Assembly: GCF_004123905.1 (NCBI RefSeq) | Contig: NZ_MZXW01000016.1 | Span: 992,001-1,056,000 of the forward strand | Direction of reading: 5' to 3' | DNA: 64,000 bases | Origin: Bradyrhizobium betae | GTDB taxonomy: Bacteria; Pseudomonadota; Alphaproteobacteria; Rhizobiales; Xanthobacteraceae | In this document: positions 1-9,134 of the stretch, piece after piece | Numbering within the stretch: the first letter of the stretch is position 1 | Layout: each line of letters opens with the position of its first letter | Translations under genes and position numbers: made by a program | Notes under the pieces: generated by a model | The model's database searches: none | What the model saw: only the letters and a program-made list of their open reading frames with translations | What the model was told of the DNA's origin: nothing

Positions 1-165
1 ATTGCTGGTGCCCATCTTGTAGGAAAAGGTCTTGCCTTCCTTGTCATAGGCATAGCCCGTGTCTGGCTTGAGCTCCCACGGCGTCGCCGCGGTTTGCGCC
101 AATGCAGGTGCCGCGAACGCGCCCAGCATCGTTACGAGTGCAAATGTCTTCGTTGAAAATGCCAT
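1..165 (-). CDS. Secreted hypothetical protein, N-terminal part (cut by window edge)
   Basis: The reverse strand reads an open frame starting MAFSTKTFALVTML and ending its signal peptide at about APALAQ, so the product is exported through Sec. It runs off the window start, so only 55 residues are visible and no family can be named. Two ATG codons in tandem (168 and 165) follow a GGAGGA ribosome site at about 172-177; 165 gives the better spacing. It is divergent from the secreted protein at 359. Confidence 0.6.
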   Translation of the reverse strand, partial: MAFSTKTFALVTMLGAFAAPALAQTAATPWELKPDTGYAYDKEGKTFSYKMGTSN

Positions 166-358
166 CATCCATCCTCCCCGCCATTCGGGCACCCTGTTTG
201 AACAAATCACGAACGATATTTCCGGGTCAATTCGCAAAACGCCGCAGCGCATCACGTCTTGCCCAGTAGTTTGTGATTTTCCCTTCACCCACCCGCGACT
301 ATGTTCCGCTTTCAGTCTAGAACGCAATTCGACAAAAATATTCGTGGGGATGATTCGA

Positions 359-838
359 ATGAACCATGTCATTAAAGCCTGCTCGGCTGCCGCGCTGTTG
401 GTCGCGGCGCTGGCGCCGGCTGCTTGGGCCGATGATTACCAGCTCAGCCACAACCAGCGGATTTCGTGTAGTCGCGGCCTTGCCCCGGGCAAGCTGAACA
501 CGGCGACCTGCAAATCCTACACCTACCTGTTCAACACCAGGACCTCGGAATATTTCCGCTGCCAGGTCTCGTTGGCGCTGACCCGCGACAACAAGGAAGT
601 CATCAACGTCCAGACTGACGGTGGCTGCACCAAGAAGCCGCGCATCTTCGAGACCGACGGGCATTATGATTTCGACGCCACCGAGACCGAGCCGCCGAAC
701 ACCAATTCGTTCTTCGGCCCCGGCGGCTACTCGATCTGGGCTGCCGACATGGCCGCGCAGAAGATCCGCGGCTGCATCACCATCTCGTCCGGCCTCGGCT
801 CCGACATCTCCAAGTGCCTGGACATGACGTTCCAGTAA
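359..838 (+). CDS. Secreted hypothetical protein, 159 aa
   Basis: The product starts MNHVIKACSAAALLVAAL and has a clear signal peptide ending near AWA-DD, so it is probably periplasmic. The mature part has several cysteines spread along the chain (about five), compatible with disulfide bonds. I do not recognise a named family. ATG 359 follows a GGGGA site at 345-349 with 9 nt spacing; an in-frame ATG at 350 is an alternative. The longer open frame upstream of these codons has no signal-like start and was not used. Confidence 0.7.
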   Translation: MNHVIKACSAAALLVAALAPAAWADDYQLSHNQRISCSRGLAPGKLNTATCKSYTYLFNTRTSEYFRCQVSLALTRDNKEVINVQTDGGCTKKPRIFETDGHYDFDATETEPPNTNSFFGPGGYSIWAADMAAQKIRGCITISSGLGSDISKCLDMTFQ

Positions 839-1001
839 GGCGACAAGCCAGCGCTTGCCTGCGCCACCTCGCCGCACCCCCGGTTCCCAAAAGTCGAGCC
901 GGGACAGCCGTTCACCGCAGTCCTGTTTTGACTATTGGACGGGTTGACCCGCTCTCCTCATCCGGCCAATTTCCCGGCCGGTTTGGGGAGTAAAAACAAC
1001 C

Positions 1002-1949
1002 ATGAAACGGACGATTTTCGGCGCGGCCGCGGCTCTTGCCTTGGCGGCGTCGGCACCTTGCGCGCATGCGCAATCCTTCATCAACGTGCTGACCGGGGGC
1101 ACCTCCGGCGTCTACTATCCGCTCGGGGTCGCGATCGGGAAGATCTACGGCGACAAGATTCCGAACGTGAAGACGCAGGTGCAGGCCACCAAGGCGTCGG
1201 TCGAGAATTTGATCCTGCTCCAGCAGGGCCGGGGCGAAATCGCCTTCACGCTGGGCGACTCGCTCAAAGCCGCTTGGGATGGCGATGAGGAAGCCGGTTT
1301 CAAGACCAAGCTCGACAAGCTCAGGACCATCGGCGCGATCTATCCGAACTACATCCAGATCGTTGCGACTGCTGAGTCCGGCATCAAGACGCTCGCCGAC
1401 CTCAAGGGCAAGAGCCTGTCGGTCGGCGCGCCGAAGTCGGGCACCGAGCTGAATTCCCGCGCGATCCTGGCCGCCGCCGGCATGACCTACAAGGATCTCG
1501 GCAAGGTGGAATATCTGCCGTTCGCCGAATCCGTCGACCTCATGAAGAACCGCCAGTTGGGTGCGACGCTTCAGTCGGCCGGCCTTGGCGTGGCCTCGCT
1601 GAAGGATCTCTCGACCTCGAGCCCGATCACGGTGGTGTCGGTGCCGAAGGAGACCGTCGACAAGATCGGCCCGCCCTTCATCTCGGCGACCATTCCGGCC
1701 AACACCTATACCGGACAGGACAAGGACGTGCCGACCGCGGCCGTGGTCAACTATCTCGTGACGAGTTCGGCGGTGTCGGATGATCTCGCCTACCAGATGA
1801 CCAAGCTGGTGTTCGAGTCGCTGCCGGAATTGCAGAATGCGCATGCGGCCGGCAAGGAGATCAAGCTTGAGACCGCCGCCACCGGCAGCCCGGTTCCGCT
1901 GCACCCCGGTGCGATCCGCTATTACAAGGAAAAAGGGCTGATCAAGTAG
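1002..1949 (+). CDS. TAXI family TRAP transporter solute-binding protein
   Basis: This is the periplasmic binding component of a TAXI-type tripartite (TRAP) transporter. A signal peptide (residues 1-23, cleavage near AHA-Q) is followed by the family pattern LTGGTSGVYYPLGVAIG, then a type II periplasmic binding fold. The length of 315 aa is normal for the family. GGGGAG lies upstream of the ATG. The fused permease follows after a repeat-containing gap of about 190 bp, and a DUF1850 gene follows that, which is the usual gene order. The substrate cannot be told from sequence; TAXI systems are often assigned to dicarboxylates such as glutamate, but that is family knowledge only. Confidence 0.9.
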   Translation: MKRTIFGAAAALALAASAPCAHAQSFINVLTGGTSGVYYPLGVAIGKIYGDKIPNVKTQVQATKASVENLILLQQGRGEIAFTLGDSLKAAWDGDEEAGFKTKLDKLRTIGAIYPNYIQIVATAESGIKTLADLKGKSLSVGAPKSGTELNSRAILAAAGMTYKDLGKVEYLPFAESVDLMKNRQLGATLQSAGLGVASLKDLSTSSPITVVSVPKETVDKIGPPFISATIPANTYTGQDKDVPTAAVVNYLVTSSAVSDDLAYQMTKLVFESLPELQNAHAAGKEIKLETAATGSPVPLHPGAIRYYKEKGLIK

Positions 1950-1968
1950 GGTCGGCTCTCGGTATCGG

Positions 1969-2085
1969 ACGGCATGGCCGGGGCAAATGCGCGAAGCGCG
2001 TCTTCGCGCAGACGTTCCGGCCATCCACGTTCGAGGGCGGGCGAGAAAGATCGTGGATGCCCGGGACAAGCCCGGGCATGACGGC
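1969..2085. repeat. Intergenic inverted repeat, CCCGGGACAAGCCCGGGC family
   Basis: Two arms, each resembling GGCCGGGGCA and GATGCCCGGGACAAGCCCGG, sit between the binding-protein and permease genes. The second arm (2053-2081) is itself a hairpin. Related copies occur at 8995-9068 and 16849-16914. The position at a 3' end suggests an RNA hairpin that could protect or attenuate the transcript; this is inference. Confidence 0.7.
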
Positions 2086-2138
2086 GCGGATGGACCGTGC
2101 CAATGCTATAAGCGATGGACGGCTGGGGACGGATTAAG

Positions 2139-4250
2139 ATGCTGGAAAAGGCAGAGGGCGCCGCGGCGCCCATCAAGGTTGAATTCGACAATTTCGAGCA
2201 CGGTTTCCCGGAAGGCTTTGGTCCGGGCTGGTGGGGCACGCTGGCCTACTGGATCGGCATCGCGTTCGCCACTTTCCAGCTCTATGTCGCGGCCTTCAAC
2301 TATCTGCCGAGCCAAGTGGTGCGCGGCGTGCATGTCGGCTTCCTGGTGCTGCTCACCTTCGGCCTGATCGCCAACTTCACCGCGAAGAGCAATGCCGGCC
2401 GGGCGCTCGGCTGGGTGATCGGCGCCGCCGGTTTCTTCTGCGGGCTCTATCAGTGGATATTCTATGCCGATCTGATCGCGCGCGACGGCGATCCGACCAA
2501 CGTCGATCTTGCGGTCGGCACGCTGCTTGCGGTGCTGATTTTCGAAGGCACGCGGCGCCTGATGGGTGCGGCGCTGCCGCTGATGTGCGGGGCGTGCCTG
2601 CTCTACTGGTTCTTCGGACAGTATCTGCCGTCGCCGCTGAATCATCGCGGCTATGGCTTCGACCAGATCGTCACGCATCTGTCGTTCGGCACCGAAGGCT
2701 TTTACGGCGTGCCGATCTACGTCTCGGCGACCTATATCTTCCTGTTCATCCTGTTCGGCTCGTTCCTGGAGCGCGCCGGCATGATCCAGCTCTTCACCGA
2801 CGTTTCGCTGGGCCTGTTCGGCCGCACCCGCGGCGGACCTGCCAAGGTCGCGGTGTTTGCCTCGGGCATGATGGGCACGATCTCCGGCTCGGGCGTCGCC
2901 AACGTCGTCACCGTCGGCCAGTTCACGATTCCGCTGATGATCAGGTTCGGCTATCGCCGCGCGTTTGCCGCGGGCGTCGAGGCCACGGCCTCGATGGGCG
3001 GCCAGATCATGCCGCCGGTGATGGGCGCGGTCGCCTTCATCATGGCGGAGACGCTCGGCGTCCAGTACTCGGAAATTGTCAAGGCGGCGGCCATTCCCGC
3101 GATCCTCTATTTCGCTTCCGCGTTCTGGATGGTGCACCTTGAAGCCGGCAAGCACGGCCTCGTCGGCATGAAGCGCTCGGAAATCCCGAGCGCCTGGCGG
3201 GCGCTGGTGACGCGCTGGTATCTCGTGCTGCCGCTGGCTGCCCTCGTCTACATGCTGTTCGAAGGTTTTACGCCGCTCTATGCCGGCAGCATGGGCCTGG
3301 CGTTGACGGTGACGTTGATCCTAGGCGCCGCCATCACGGCCGGGGCGCCCTCGATGCTGATCCGCTCCATCTTCTGGATCGGCCTTGCGCTCGTCGTTGG
3401 CGCGCTGTCGCGCGACGGTCTGCAGATCGTTCCGGTCGCGAGTGTCGTCGTCGGGCTGATCGTGATCACTGCGTTCATCCGTGGCGGCTTCAAGGCCTTG
3501 CGTGAGTGCCGCGATGCGCTGGCCGAGAGCGCCAAATCCGCGATCACCGTCGGCATGGCCTGCGCCATCGTCGGCGTCATCATCGGCATGATGTCGCAGA
3601 CCGGCGTCGGCACCATTTTTGGTGGCTGGGTGATCGGGCTCGGCGAGAAGAGCCTGTTCCTGGCGCTGATCATGACCATGCTGCTGTCGATCCTGCTCGG
3701 CACGGGCATCCCGACCATCCCGACCTACATCATCACCGCCGCGCTGGCAGCACCCGCGCTGGCAAAACTCGGCGTGCCGCTGATCGCGAGCCACATGTTC
3801 GCGTTCTATTACGGCATCATGGCCGACCTCTCGCCGCCGGTCGCGCTTGCGGCCCTTGCGGCGGCGCCGATCGCGAAGGAGAATCCGGACAAGATCGGCT
3901 GGGAGGCGATGCGCATCGCGCTCGCCGGCTATGTCATCCCCTTCATCTTCGTCTATTCGCCGGCGTTGATGCTGCAGGCCGGCGATCCCATGGCGGCCAA
4001 GCTCGGCTTCTACGGCGCCGTGGCGCTCGCGACGTTCAAGGCACTGGTGGCGATCGCCCTGTTCGGCATGGTCGCGATCGGCTTCCTGTTCACGCGGCTG
4101 ACGCTGCTCGAACGTGTCGTCGCGCTCGGTGCGGCGCTCTGCCTGCTCGGCGACTTCCCGTTCAGCGACACCGCCGGCTTCGTGCTCTCCGCCGCGCTTC
4201 TGCTGTGGCAATGGCGGCAGCGTCCGTCTGTAACGGTCGAGGCGGTGTGA
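2139..4250 (+). CDS. TRAP transporter fused permease (4TM-12TM), TAXI type
   Basis: A large integral membrane protein of 703 aa in which the small DctQ-like and large DctM-like TRAP subunits are fused, as is standard in TAXI systems. About 16-18 hydrophobic segments are visible. Typical DctM stretches are present, such as MMGTISGSGVANVVTVGQFT and GTGIPTIPTYIITAAL, the conserved Gly/Pro-rich transport loops. It imports the solute presented by the protein at 1002, driven by an ion gradient. ATG 2139 follows GGGGA at 2125-2129; an ATG at 2115 lacks a good ribosome site. Its stop overlaps the GTG of the next gene. Confidence 0.9.
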   Translation: MLEKAEGAAAPIKVEFDNFEHGFPEGFGPGWWGTLAYWIGIAFATFQLYVAAFNYLPSQVVRGVHVGFLVLLTFGLIANFTAKSNAGRALGWVIGAAGFFCGLYQWIFYADLIARDGDPTNVDLAVGTLLAVLIFEGTRRLMGAALPLMCGACLLYWFFGQYLPSPLNHRGYGFDQIVTHLSFGTEGFYGVPIYVSATYIFLFILFGSFLERAGMIQLFTDVSLGLFGRTRGGPAKVAVFASGMMGTISGSGVANVVTVGQFTIPLMIRFGYRRAFAAGVEATASMGGQIMPPVMGAVAFIMAETLGVQYSEIVKAAAIPAILYFASAFWMVHLEAGKHGLVGMKRSEIPSAWRALVTRWYLVLPLAALVYMLFEGFTPLYAGSMGLALTVTLILGAAITAGAPSMLIRSIFWIGLALVVGALSRDGLQIVPVASVVVGLIVITAFIRGGFKALRECRDALAESAKSAITVGMACAIVGVIIGMMSQTGVGTIFGGWVIGLGEKSLFLALIMTMLLSILLGTGIPTIPTYIITAALAAPALAKLGVPLIASHMFAFYYGIMADLSPPVALAALAAAPIAKENPDKIGWEAMRIALAGYVIPFIFVYSPALMLQAGDPMAAKLGFYGAVALATFKALVAIALFGMVAIGFLFTRLTLLERVVALGAALCLLGDFPFSDTAGFVLSAALLLWQWRQRPSVTVEAV

Positions 4251-4624
4251 GCCTCTGTCTCGCAACGGCGGTCGGCGTGAAGGCGCTGGCGCTGTCCGCG
4301 TTCACGCTGGTGTGGACGCATTCGATCGCCAAGGTCGACTGGCAGGAAGACTGGCGCGTCACCCCCGCGGGTCTCGAACTGGTGCAGGCCCGCGTCAAGG
4401 GCACCGGCCCCGGCATGGAGCCGCCGCCCGAGGCGCGGCTGGTCGACGGCTGGTTTCAGTGGCAGCCGCAGCGTGCGCCGATGCCGGAGGTGGTGCTGGG
4501 TAATTCGGGCGCGGCTGGCGAATGGCGGCTGTGTCATGACGGGCAGTGCGGGACATTGTCGGAGATTGTCGGGCATCCCATTGGTGCTAACGTTACAAAA
4601 ATGAGCGCCTGCAAAGATCCGTAG
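4247..4624 (+). CDS. DUF1850 domain protein, TRAP-associated
   Basis: A 125-residue protein starting at GTG 4247 that overlaps the permease stop by 4 nt (GTGA), so it is translationally coupled. It has one hydrophobic N-terminal segment followed by a compact beta-rich region with motifs such as HSIAKVDWQEDW and GTGPGMEPP that are typical of DUF1850. Members of this family regularly accompany TAXI TRAP permeases; their function is unknown. It was recognised by frame and context, since the open frame continues upstream inside the permease gene. Confidence 0.75.
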   Translation: MSLCLATAVGVKALALSAFTLVWTHSIAKVDWQEDWRVTPAGLELVQARVKGTGPGMEPPPEARLVDGWFQWQPQRAPMPEVVLGNSGAAGEWRLCHDGQCGTLSEIVGHPIGANVTKMSACKDP

Positions 4625-4689
4625 CCCGGATGGAGCGAAGCGTAATCCGGAACAGTCGCCCGGATTGCGCTGCGCTCCATCCGGGCTAC
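4621..4689. repeat. Intergenic inverted repeat, GTAGCCCGGATGGAGCG family
   Basis: Perfect 17-bp arms (4621-4637 and 4673-4689, GTAGCCCGGATGGAGCG and its complement) enclose a short middle. The left arm begins inside the stop codon of the DUF1850 gene. This element type is dispersed in Bradyrhizobium-like genomes and can form a long hairpin at a transcript 3' end. Confidence 0.75.
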
Positions 4690-4718
4690 AAGAAGAACAA
4701 CAACACGGGAGACACGCG

Positions 4719-5525
4719 ATGGATCGGCTCAAGGGCAAGGTTGCAATGGTGGTGGGCGCAGGCTCGATCGGACCCGGCTGGGGCAACGGCAAGGCCACCG
4801 CGGTGACCTTCGCGCGCGAGGGCGCGCAGGTGTTTTGCGTCGATCGCAACGGAGCTGCCGCCGAGGAGACCGCGAAGATCATCACCGGCGAAGGCGGCAA
4901 GGCGACGGCGTTCACCGCTGATGTGTCGCGAGCAGCCGAGATCGAGGCGATGGTCGCGGCGTGCCTCAATGCCTATGGCCGCATCGACGTGCTCGACAAC
5001 AATGTCGGCATCGCGGAGATGGGAAGCGTGGTCGAGGTGGCCGAGGAGAGCTGGGACCGCGTCTTCACCGTCAACCTCAAGAGTGCCTATCTCGCCATGA
5101 AGCACGTCATTCCGGTGATGGTGAAGCAGGGCGGCGGCTCGATCATCAACATCTCCTCGATCGCCTCGATCCGCCATGTCGGGATTTCCTATGTCAGCTA
5201 CAACGCCAGCAAAGCGGCGATGAACCAGTTGACGCGCTCCACCGCGGTCGAGTTCGCGAAGAGCCATGTGCGGGTGAACGCGATCCTGCCGGGCCTGATG
5301 AAGACGCCGATGGTGGAGCATTCCGCAGGCCTTGCGAACAGCTACGCCAAGGGTGACGTCGAAGCGATGTGGCGCGCGCGTGATGCGCAGGTGCCGATGG
5401 GGCACATGGGCGAGGCCTGGGACGTCGCCAATGCCGCGCTGTTTTTGGCGTCGGACGAGTCGAGATATGTGACGGGGATCGAGCTGGTGGTGGATGGCGG
5501 GATCACGTGCAAGGCAGGGGCTTGA
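4719..5525 (+). CDS. SDR family oxidoreductase
   Basis: A short-chain dehydrogenase/reductase of 268 aa, with an NAD(P)-binding Rossmann fold. The glycine motif is unusual: GAGSIGPGWGNG (residues 13-24) has a longer loop than the common TGxxxGIG. Also seen are DNNVG (the NNAG motif), the Ser in INISSIAS, the YNASK catalytic Tyr/Lys pair, and the C-terminal GIELVVDGG. The start has GGGAG 7-8 nt upstream. The natural substrate cannot be predicted. Confidence 0.88.
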   Translation: MDRLKGKVAMVVGAGSIGPGWGNGKATAVTFAREGAQVFCVDRNGAAAEETAKIITGEGGKATAFTADVSRAAEIEAMVAACLNAYGRIDVLDNNVGIAEMGSVVEVAEESWDRVFTVNLKSAYLAMKHVIPVMVKQGGGSIINISSIASIRHVGISYVSYNASKAAMNQLTRSTAVEFAKSHVRVNAILPGLMKTPMVEHSAGLANSYAKGDVEAMWRARDAQVPMGHMGEAWDVANAALFLASDESRYVTGIELVVDGGITCKAGA

Positions 5526-5539
5526 CGCCAATCTCCGCT

Positions 5540-5695
5540 GTCGTCCCGGGGCGCGCGCAGCGCGAACCCGGGACCCATAACCACAGGGAGAGGTTGTTTT
5601 GCTGATAAGGTAACTCCGAGTCCCCGTAACCACATCTCCCTGTGGTTATGGGCCCGGGATCGGCGCTCCGCTTCGCTGCGCTTGTCCGGGACGAC
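5540..5695. repeat. Long intergenic inverted repeat, GTCGTCCCGG family
   Basis: A palindrome-like element of about 156 bp between convergent genes. The outer arms are GTCGTCCCGG and its complement (5540-5549, 5686-5695). An inner pair, CCCATAACCACAGGGAGA and its complement, is nearly perfect. It could end transcription from both sides. Confidence 0.75.
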
Positions 5696-5701
5696 GGTGA
5701 A

Positions 5702-6475
5702 CTACTGCGCCAGCGCCAGAATCCCTCCGGCGAACGAATGCCACGTCGCGGTCTCGCTGATCGGCCAGTTCAAGACCTTCACCGCCAGCAGCGCGAGCGT
5801 GCCGGTGATGTAGACCGGGTGCACGCGGCCTTCGGTGCGCCAGTCGCGCACCATGGCGACGACGAGCAGGAGCGAGGCGACCACGGCTGGTGCGATCGTT
5901 ACCGGCACCGGCGGCGGGCCGGGCGGCCCTGGTGGTGCGAGGAAGGTCAGAAACCAGCGCGCGATCGCGGCGTCGAGGATCGAAACCGCGGCGAGCAGCA
6001 TCAGGCGTTTGTGAATCTCGGGCTTCCGCGTGTTCATGATCGCGAGCACGAATACGACTGCAAAGAACGCAATGCCGCTCATCGGCACGATCGAGAAGGC
6101 GATGCCGGCATCGGTTTGCCCGAGCGCGGCGGAATGCTGCATCACATGCACCGAGGCAAGGAAGCCGAAGATCGTCATCGCGGTCGCGAGCGAGACGCCG
6201 GCGATGCCGAGCGCGCGGTGGTTGACCACGCGGCCCGAGGCCGCGAGCCAGGTCTGGAGCACGAAATAAAGTGTCCAGGTGAAGAACAAGAGTCCGTGAA
6301 AATGAACCACCGGGCTTGCGGAAAATGTCCGGTTGGCGAGCGGCACAAAATAGGTCGGTACGAAGCCGAGAAATGCGGTGGCCGCGCACGCCAGGGCCAT
6401 GTGGAGATAAAAATATCGTGCAGGCGACGCATCACGCGCGCGTACACGACGGTCGTCGATCAAGGTTGTCATCAC
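5702..6475 (-). CDS. Integral membrane protein, unknown function
   Basis: A 257-residue protein with about six to seven hydrophobic segments. Histidines sit near several membrane spans (for example HFHGLLFFTW, HVMQH and IHKRLM), which would suit heme or metal binding, but this is only suggestive. A Pro-rich loop (PPGPPGPPPVP) separates two of the later spans. No named family is recognised with confidence. Two ATG codons in tandem mark the start, and the ribosome site is weak. It is convergent with the SDR gene. Confidence 0.7.
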   Translation of the reverse strand: MMTTLIDDRRVRARDASPARYFYLHMALACAATAFLGFVPTYFVPLANRTFSASPVVHFHGLLFFTWTLYFVLQTWLAASGRVVNHRALGIAGVSLATAMTIFGFLASVHVMQHSAALGQTDAGIAFSIVPMSGIAFFAVVFVLAIMNTRKPEIHKRLMLLAAVSILDAAIARWFLTFLAPPGPPGPPPVPVTIAPAVVASLLLVVAMVRDWRTEGRVHPVYITGTLALLAVKVLNWPISETATWHSFAGGILALAQ

Positions 6476-6543
6476 GAGTGAGTCTGTGAGGAGGCGATCC
6501 GGTTCACCCTCTGGACAGCATTGTGTGACCTAGCGCACGTAAC

Positions 6544-8121
6544 TCATCCCCCCGCGCTCAATTCCGCGAGATCCAACTCGCCCTCGATGCGGTGGAAGGC
6601 GTCGTCGCCGATGACTTCGGTGGCGCGGAGATGGAAGATCGATTTGCGCGCGGCTTCGATCGCGCGGCGGCGCAGGGGATCGGCGGGAAGCTCGCCACTG
6701 GGGATGCCGCCGTGGGGATCGTCGTCGGCCTGCATCAGGAGGGCGCGATATTCGAGCCGCAGGATCTCCGCCTCCTCCGACGGATCGTCCTCGATCGCAT
6801 CGAGCGCCGCGCGATAGGCGACCGCGCGGGCGCGCGCGACCTCGATGCCGACGGGGTCGTCGTCCTTGAGACCGAAGGCCAGGATCAGCGGTCGCAGGGT
6901 CAGGCCCTGGATGACCAGCGAGCCCAGCACCACCGCAAAGGCGATGAAGACGATGAAGTCGCGATAGGGAAAGTTCTCCGGCAGCGCGAAGGCGGTTGCG
7001 AGCGTGACGAGGCCGCGCATGCCGCACCAGGAGATGATCAGGCCGCCCTTCGGCGAGGCGACGGCCTTCGGATCTTTCGGGTGATAGATGCCGCGCGCGA
7101 TCAGCACGCGTAGCGTGGTGCGATAGAATGTGATCCACAGCAGCCGCACCAGGACGACCGTGAGCAGGATCCAGGCCGCGGCCACGCAATACTCCCAGCG
7201 CACCTCGGCATCGAGCCGCGTCCAGATCGGCCGCATCTGCATGCCGATCAGCATGAAGGCGAGCACGTTGAGCACGAACACCATCGTCTCCCAGACCGCA
7301 TAGGACGGCACGCGCAGCCGCGCCGGCATGCGTTCGCCCGCGGTACGCGCGATGGCGATGGCGTAGACCACGATGGTGAGGATACCGGAGAGGCCGAGAT
7401 GCTCGGCGGCGATCCAGATCATGAAGGTGGTGGCGAACTGAACGATGATCGCGCTCGGCGCTTCCGTCACGCGCTCCATGATCGGCGGGATGAGGCGGGC
7501 TGCAACCAGGCCGGCGATGACGCTGCCGGCCAGCGCCAGCGCCATGGTCGGTGCGACCTGGCTCCAGCTCAGGTGCTCTGTGACGACCGCGCCGACGGCG
7601 ATACGATAGATCAGGAGCGCACTGGCATCGTTGAGCAGGCTCTCGCCCTCCAGCACCTTCACCATGCGATAGGGCAGCTTGACCTGGCTGAGGATCGCGA
7701 CCGCGGCCGCCGCATCCGGCGGTGCCACGATGGCGCCGAGCGCGATCGCGGCGGCCCAGGGCATATCGGGCATCAGCCGGTGCGCGACATAGGCCACGCC
7801 CACGGTGGTCAGGCCGACCGCGGCCACCACCAGGGTTGCGACCGGAACCCAGTTGTTGCGCAGATCACGCAGCGAGGTGTCGAATGCGGCATCCAGCAGC
7901 ACCGGTGCGACAAAAAGCGCCAATGCCAGGTCCGGCTCCAGCGCCCAGGTCGGGCTCGACGGCACGAAAGCGATCAGCGCGCCGCCAATGGCGAGAAAGG
8001 TCGGGTAGGGGACCTTGATCCGCCGCGCCAGCGCCGATAATGCAACGGCGCCGAGCAGAAGCGCGATGATCCATTCGAATGTTGACACGCGTGTCCCCGA
8101 AACCGATTTGAGCTGTGCCAC
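6544..8121 (-). CDS. Na+/H+ antiporter, CPA1 (NhaP/NHE-like) family
   Basis: A cation/proton antiporter of 525 aa with about twelve membrane spans (residues 15-420) and a charged cytoplasmic tail of about 100 residues. The CPA1 signature GAIVAPPDAAAA (129-140) and the nearby EGESLLNDA (158-166), which holds the conserved ion-binding Asp, are both present. It would exchange Na+ or K+ for H+ in pH and salt balance. It is divergent from the TPR gene at 8202, and an inverted repeat lies between them. Confidence 0.88.
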   Translation of the reverse strand: MAQLKSVSGTRVSTFEWIIALLLGAVALSALARRIKVPYPTFLAIGGALIAFVPSSPTWALEPDLALALFVAPVLLDAAFDTSLRDLRNNWVPVATLVVAAVGLTTVGVAYVAHRLMPDMPWAAAIALGAIVAPPDAAAAVAILSQVKLPYRMVKVLEGESLLNDASALLIYRIAVGAVVTEHLSWSQVAPTMALALAGSVIAGLVAARLIPPIMERVTEAPSAIIVQFATTFMIWIAAEHLGLSGILTIVVYAIAIARTAGERMPARLRVPSYAVWETMVFVLNVLAFMLIGMQMRPIWTRLDAEVRWEYCVAAAWILLTVVLVRLLWITFYRTTLRVLIARGIYHPKDPKAVASPKGGLIISWCGMRGLVTLATAFALPENFPYRDFIVFIAFAVVLGSLVIQGLTLRPLILAFGLKDDDPVGIEVARARAVAYRAALDAIEDDPSEEAEILRLEYRALLMQADDDPHGGIPSGELPADPLRRRAIEAARKSIFHLRATEVIGDDAFHRIEGELDLAELSAGG

Positions 8122-8137
8122 AAGCTAGCACCAATCC

Positions 8138-8161
8138 GGCCGTATGATGGATAGTACGGCC
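8138..8161. promoter_or_regulatory. Inverted repeat between divergent promoters
   Basis: GGCCGTA at 8138-8144 and TACGGCC at 8155-8161 form perfect 7-bp arms with a 10-bp spacer. They lie in the 80-bp gap between the antiporter and the TPR gene. This is a plausible operator for a dimeric regulator; it is neither long enough nor T-rich enough to be a terminator. Confidence 0.35.
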
Positions 8162-8201
8162 TCAAGGCAAGACTGAAGAAGAGTTTCCGACTGCAACCAG
8201 C

Positions 8202-8966
8202 ATGCGTTTTCAAAAACTCGTTCAATTATCGGGAGCCGTGGTGCTCTCAGCGCTTTCGCTTGGTGCGGCCCATGCCGCGACCGGCGGCGAGCCCGCTGTC
8301 GTCACGCAGGTCGATATCGCATCGTGCCTCGCCGCCAGCACGGCCGATGACATGGACAAGGCGGCCACTGCCTGCGCCGCCGTCATCGACAATGAGAAAA
8401 CGGCGAAGGCGGACCTGGTCAAGGCGCTGATCGCGCGCGGCGCGCTTTATGCGCGGCACGACCAGGTTGATCGTGCGATCGCCGACGACAGCCGTGCTCT
8501 TTTGCTCGATCCCACGCTCGCGGATGTTTTCAACGCCCGTGGCGAGCTCTGGCTGAAAAAGGGCGACAAGCCCAAGGCGGTGCAGGATTTCGGCGCGGCG
8601 CTGAAGATCGATCCGAACCACGAGAAGGCCAAGGCCAATCACAAAGTGATGGCGCGCGAGCTCGAACGGATCGGCGCGCAGATGGCCGTCGCCGGCAAGC
8701 CCAGCTTCAATTGCAGGAGCGCAGGCCGTGCCGTGGAGAAGGCGATCTGCGGAAATCGCGAACTCGCCGATCTCGACCGCGAGATTTTTGCGTCGAATGC
8801 TCGCGTGACCCGGGAAGCGCGCAATGCGGCCGAAGCGAAGGCGCTCCGGCGCGAGCAGGATGAGTTCATTGCTCGCCGCAATGCCGGGTTTGGTCGGCCG
8901 GGGTATGACCTGAAGAAGGCGATGCAGGAGCGCTTGCTGCGGATCAACGGGGTGGACGGGTATTGA
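8202..8966 (+). CDS. Secreted TPR protein with LprI/DUF1311-like C-terminus
   Basis: A 254-residue exported protein: signal peptide 1-25 (AHA-A), two to three TPR-like helical repeats in about 70-150, then a domain from about residue 169 with the pattern FNCRSAGRAVEKAICGN. That Cys-containing pattern is typical of LprI/DUF1311 domains, which in some bacteria inhibit lysozyme. The next gene has the same domain order with more TPR units, so the two look like an old duplication. Function in this organism is unknown. Confidence 0.8.
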   Translation: MRFQKLVQLSGAVVLSALSLGAAHAATGGEPAVVTQVDIASCLAASTADDMDKAATACAAVIDNEKTAKADLVKALIARGALYARHDQVDRAIADDSRALLLDPTLADVFNARGELWLKKGDKPKAVQDFGAALKIDPNHEKAKANHKVMARELERIGAQMAVAGKPSFNCRSAGRAVEKAICGNRELADLDREIFASNARVTREARNAAEAKALRREQDEFIARRNAGFGRPGYDLKKAMQERLLRINGVDGY

Positions 8967-8994
8967 GGGCTTTCTTCGCCTCGCGAGAAGTCGT

Positions 8995-9068
8995 CATGCC
9001 CGGCCTTGTCCCGGGCATCCACGTTCTCGGTGCCGCTTAGCAAGACGTGGATGGCCGGGACAAGCCCG
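8995..9068. repeat. Intergenic inverted repeat, CATGCCCGG...CGTGGATG family
   Basis: The left arm CATGCCCGGCCTTGTCCCGG (8995 on) and a right arm ending GGCCGGGACAAGCCCG (to 9068) are near complements. It belongs to the same family as 1969-2085 and 16849-16914 and lies between the two TPR paralogues. Confidence 0.7.
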
Positions 9069-9134
9069 CGAATTGAACCCATCCCTTCCCCGCCGCGACA
9101 ATCATGAGAACCCGATGTCACGGAGCCCTAAGCA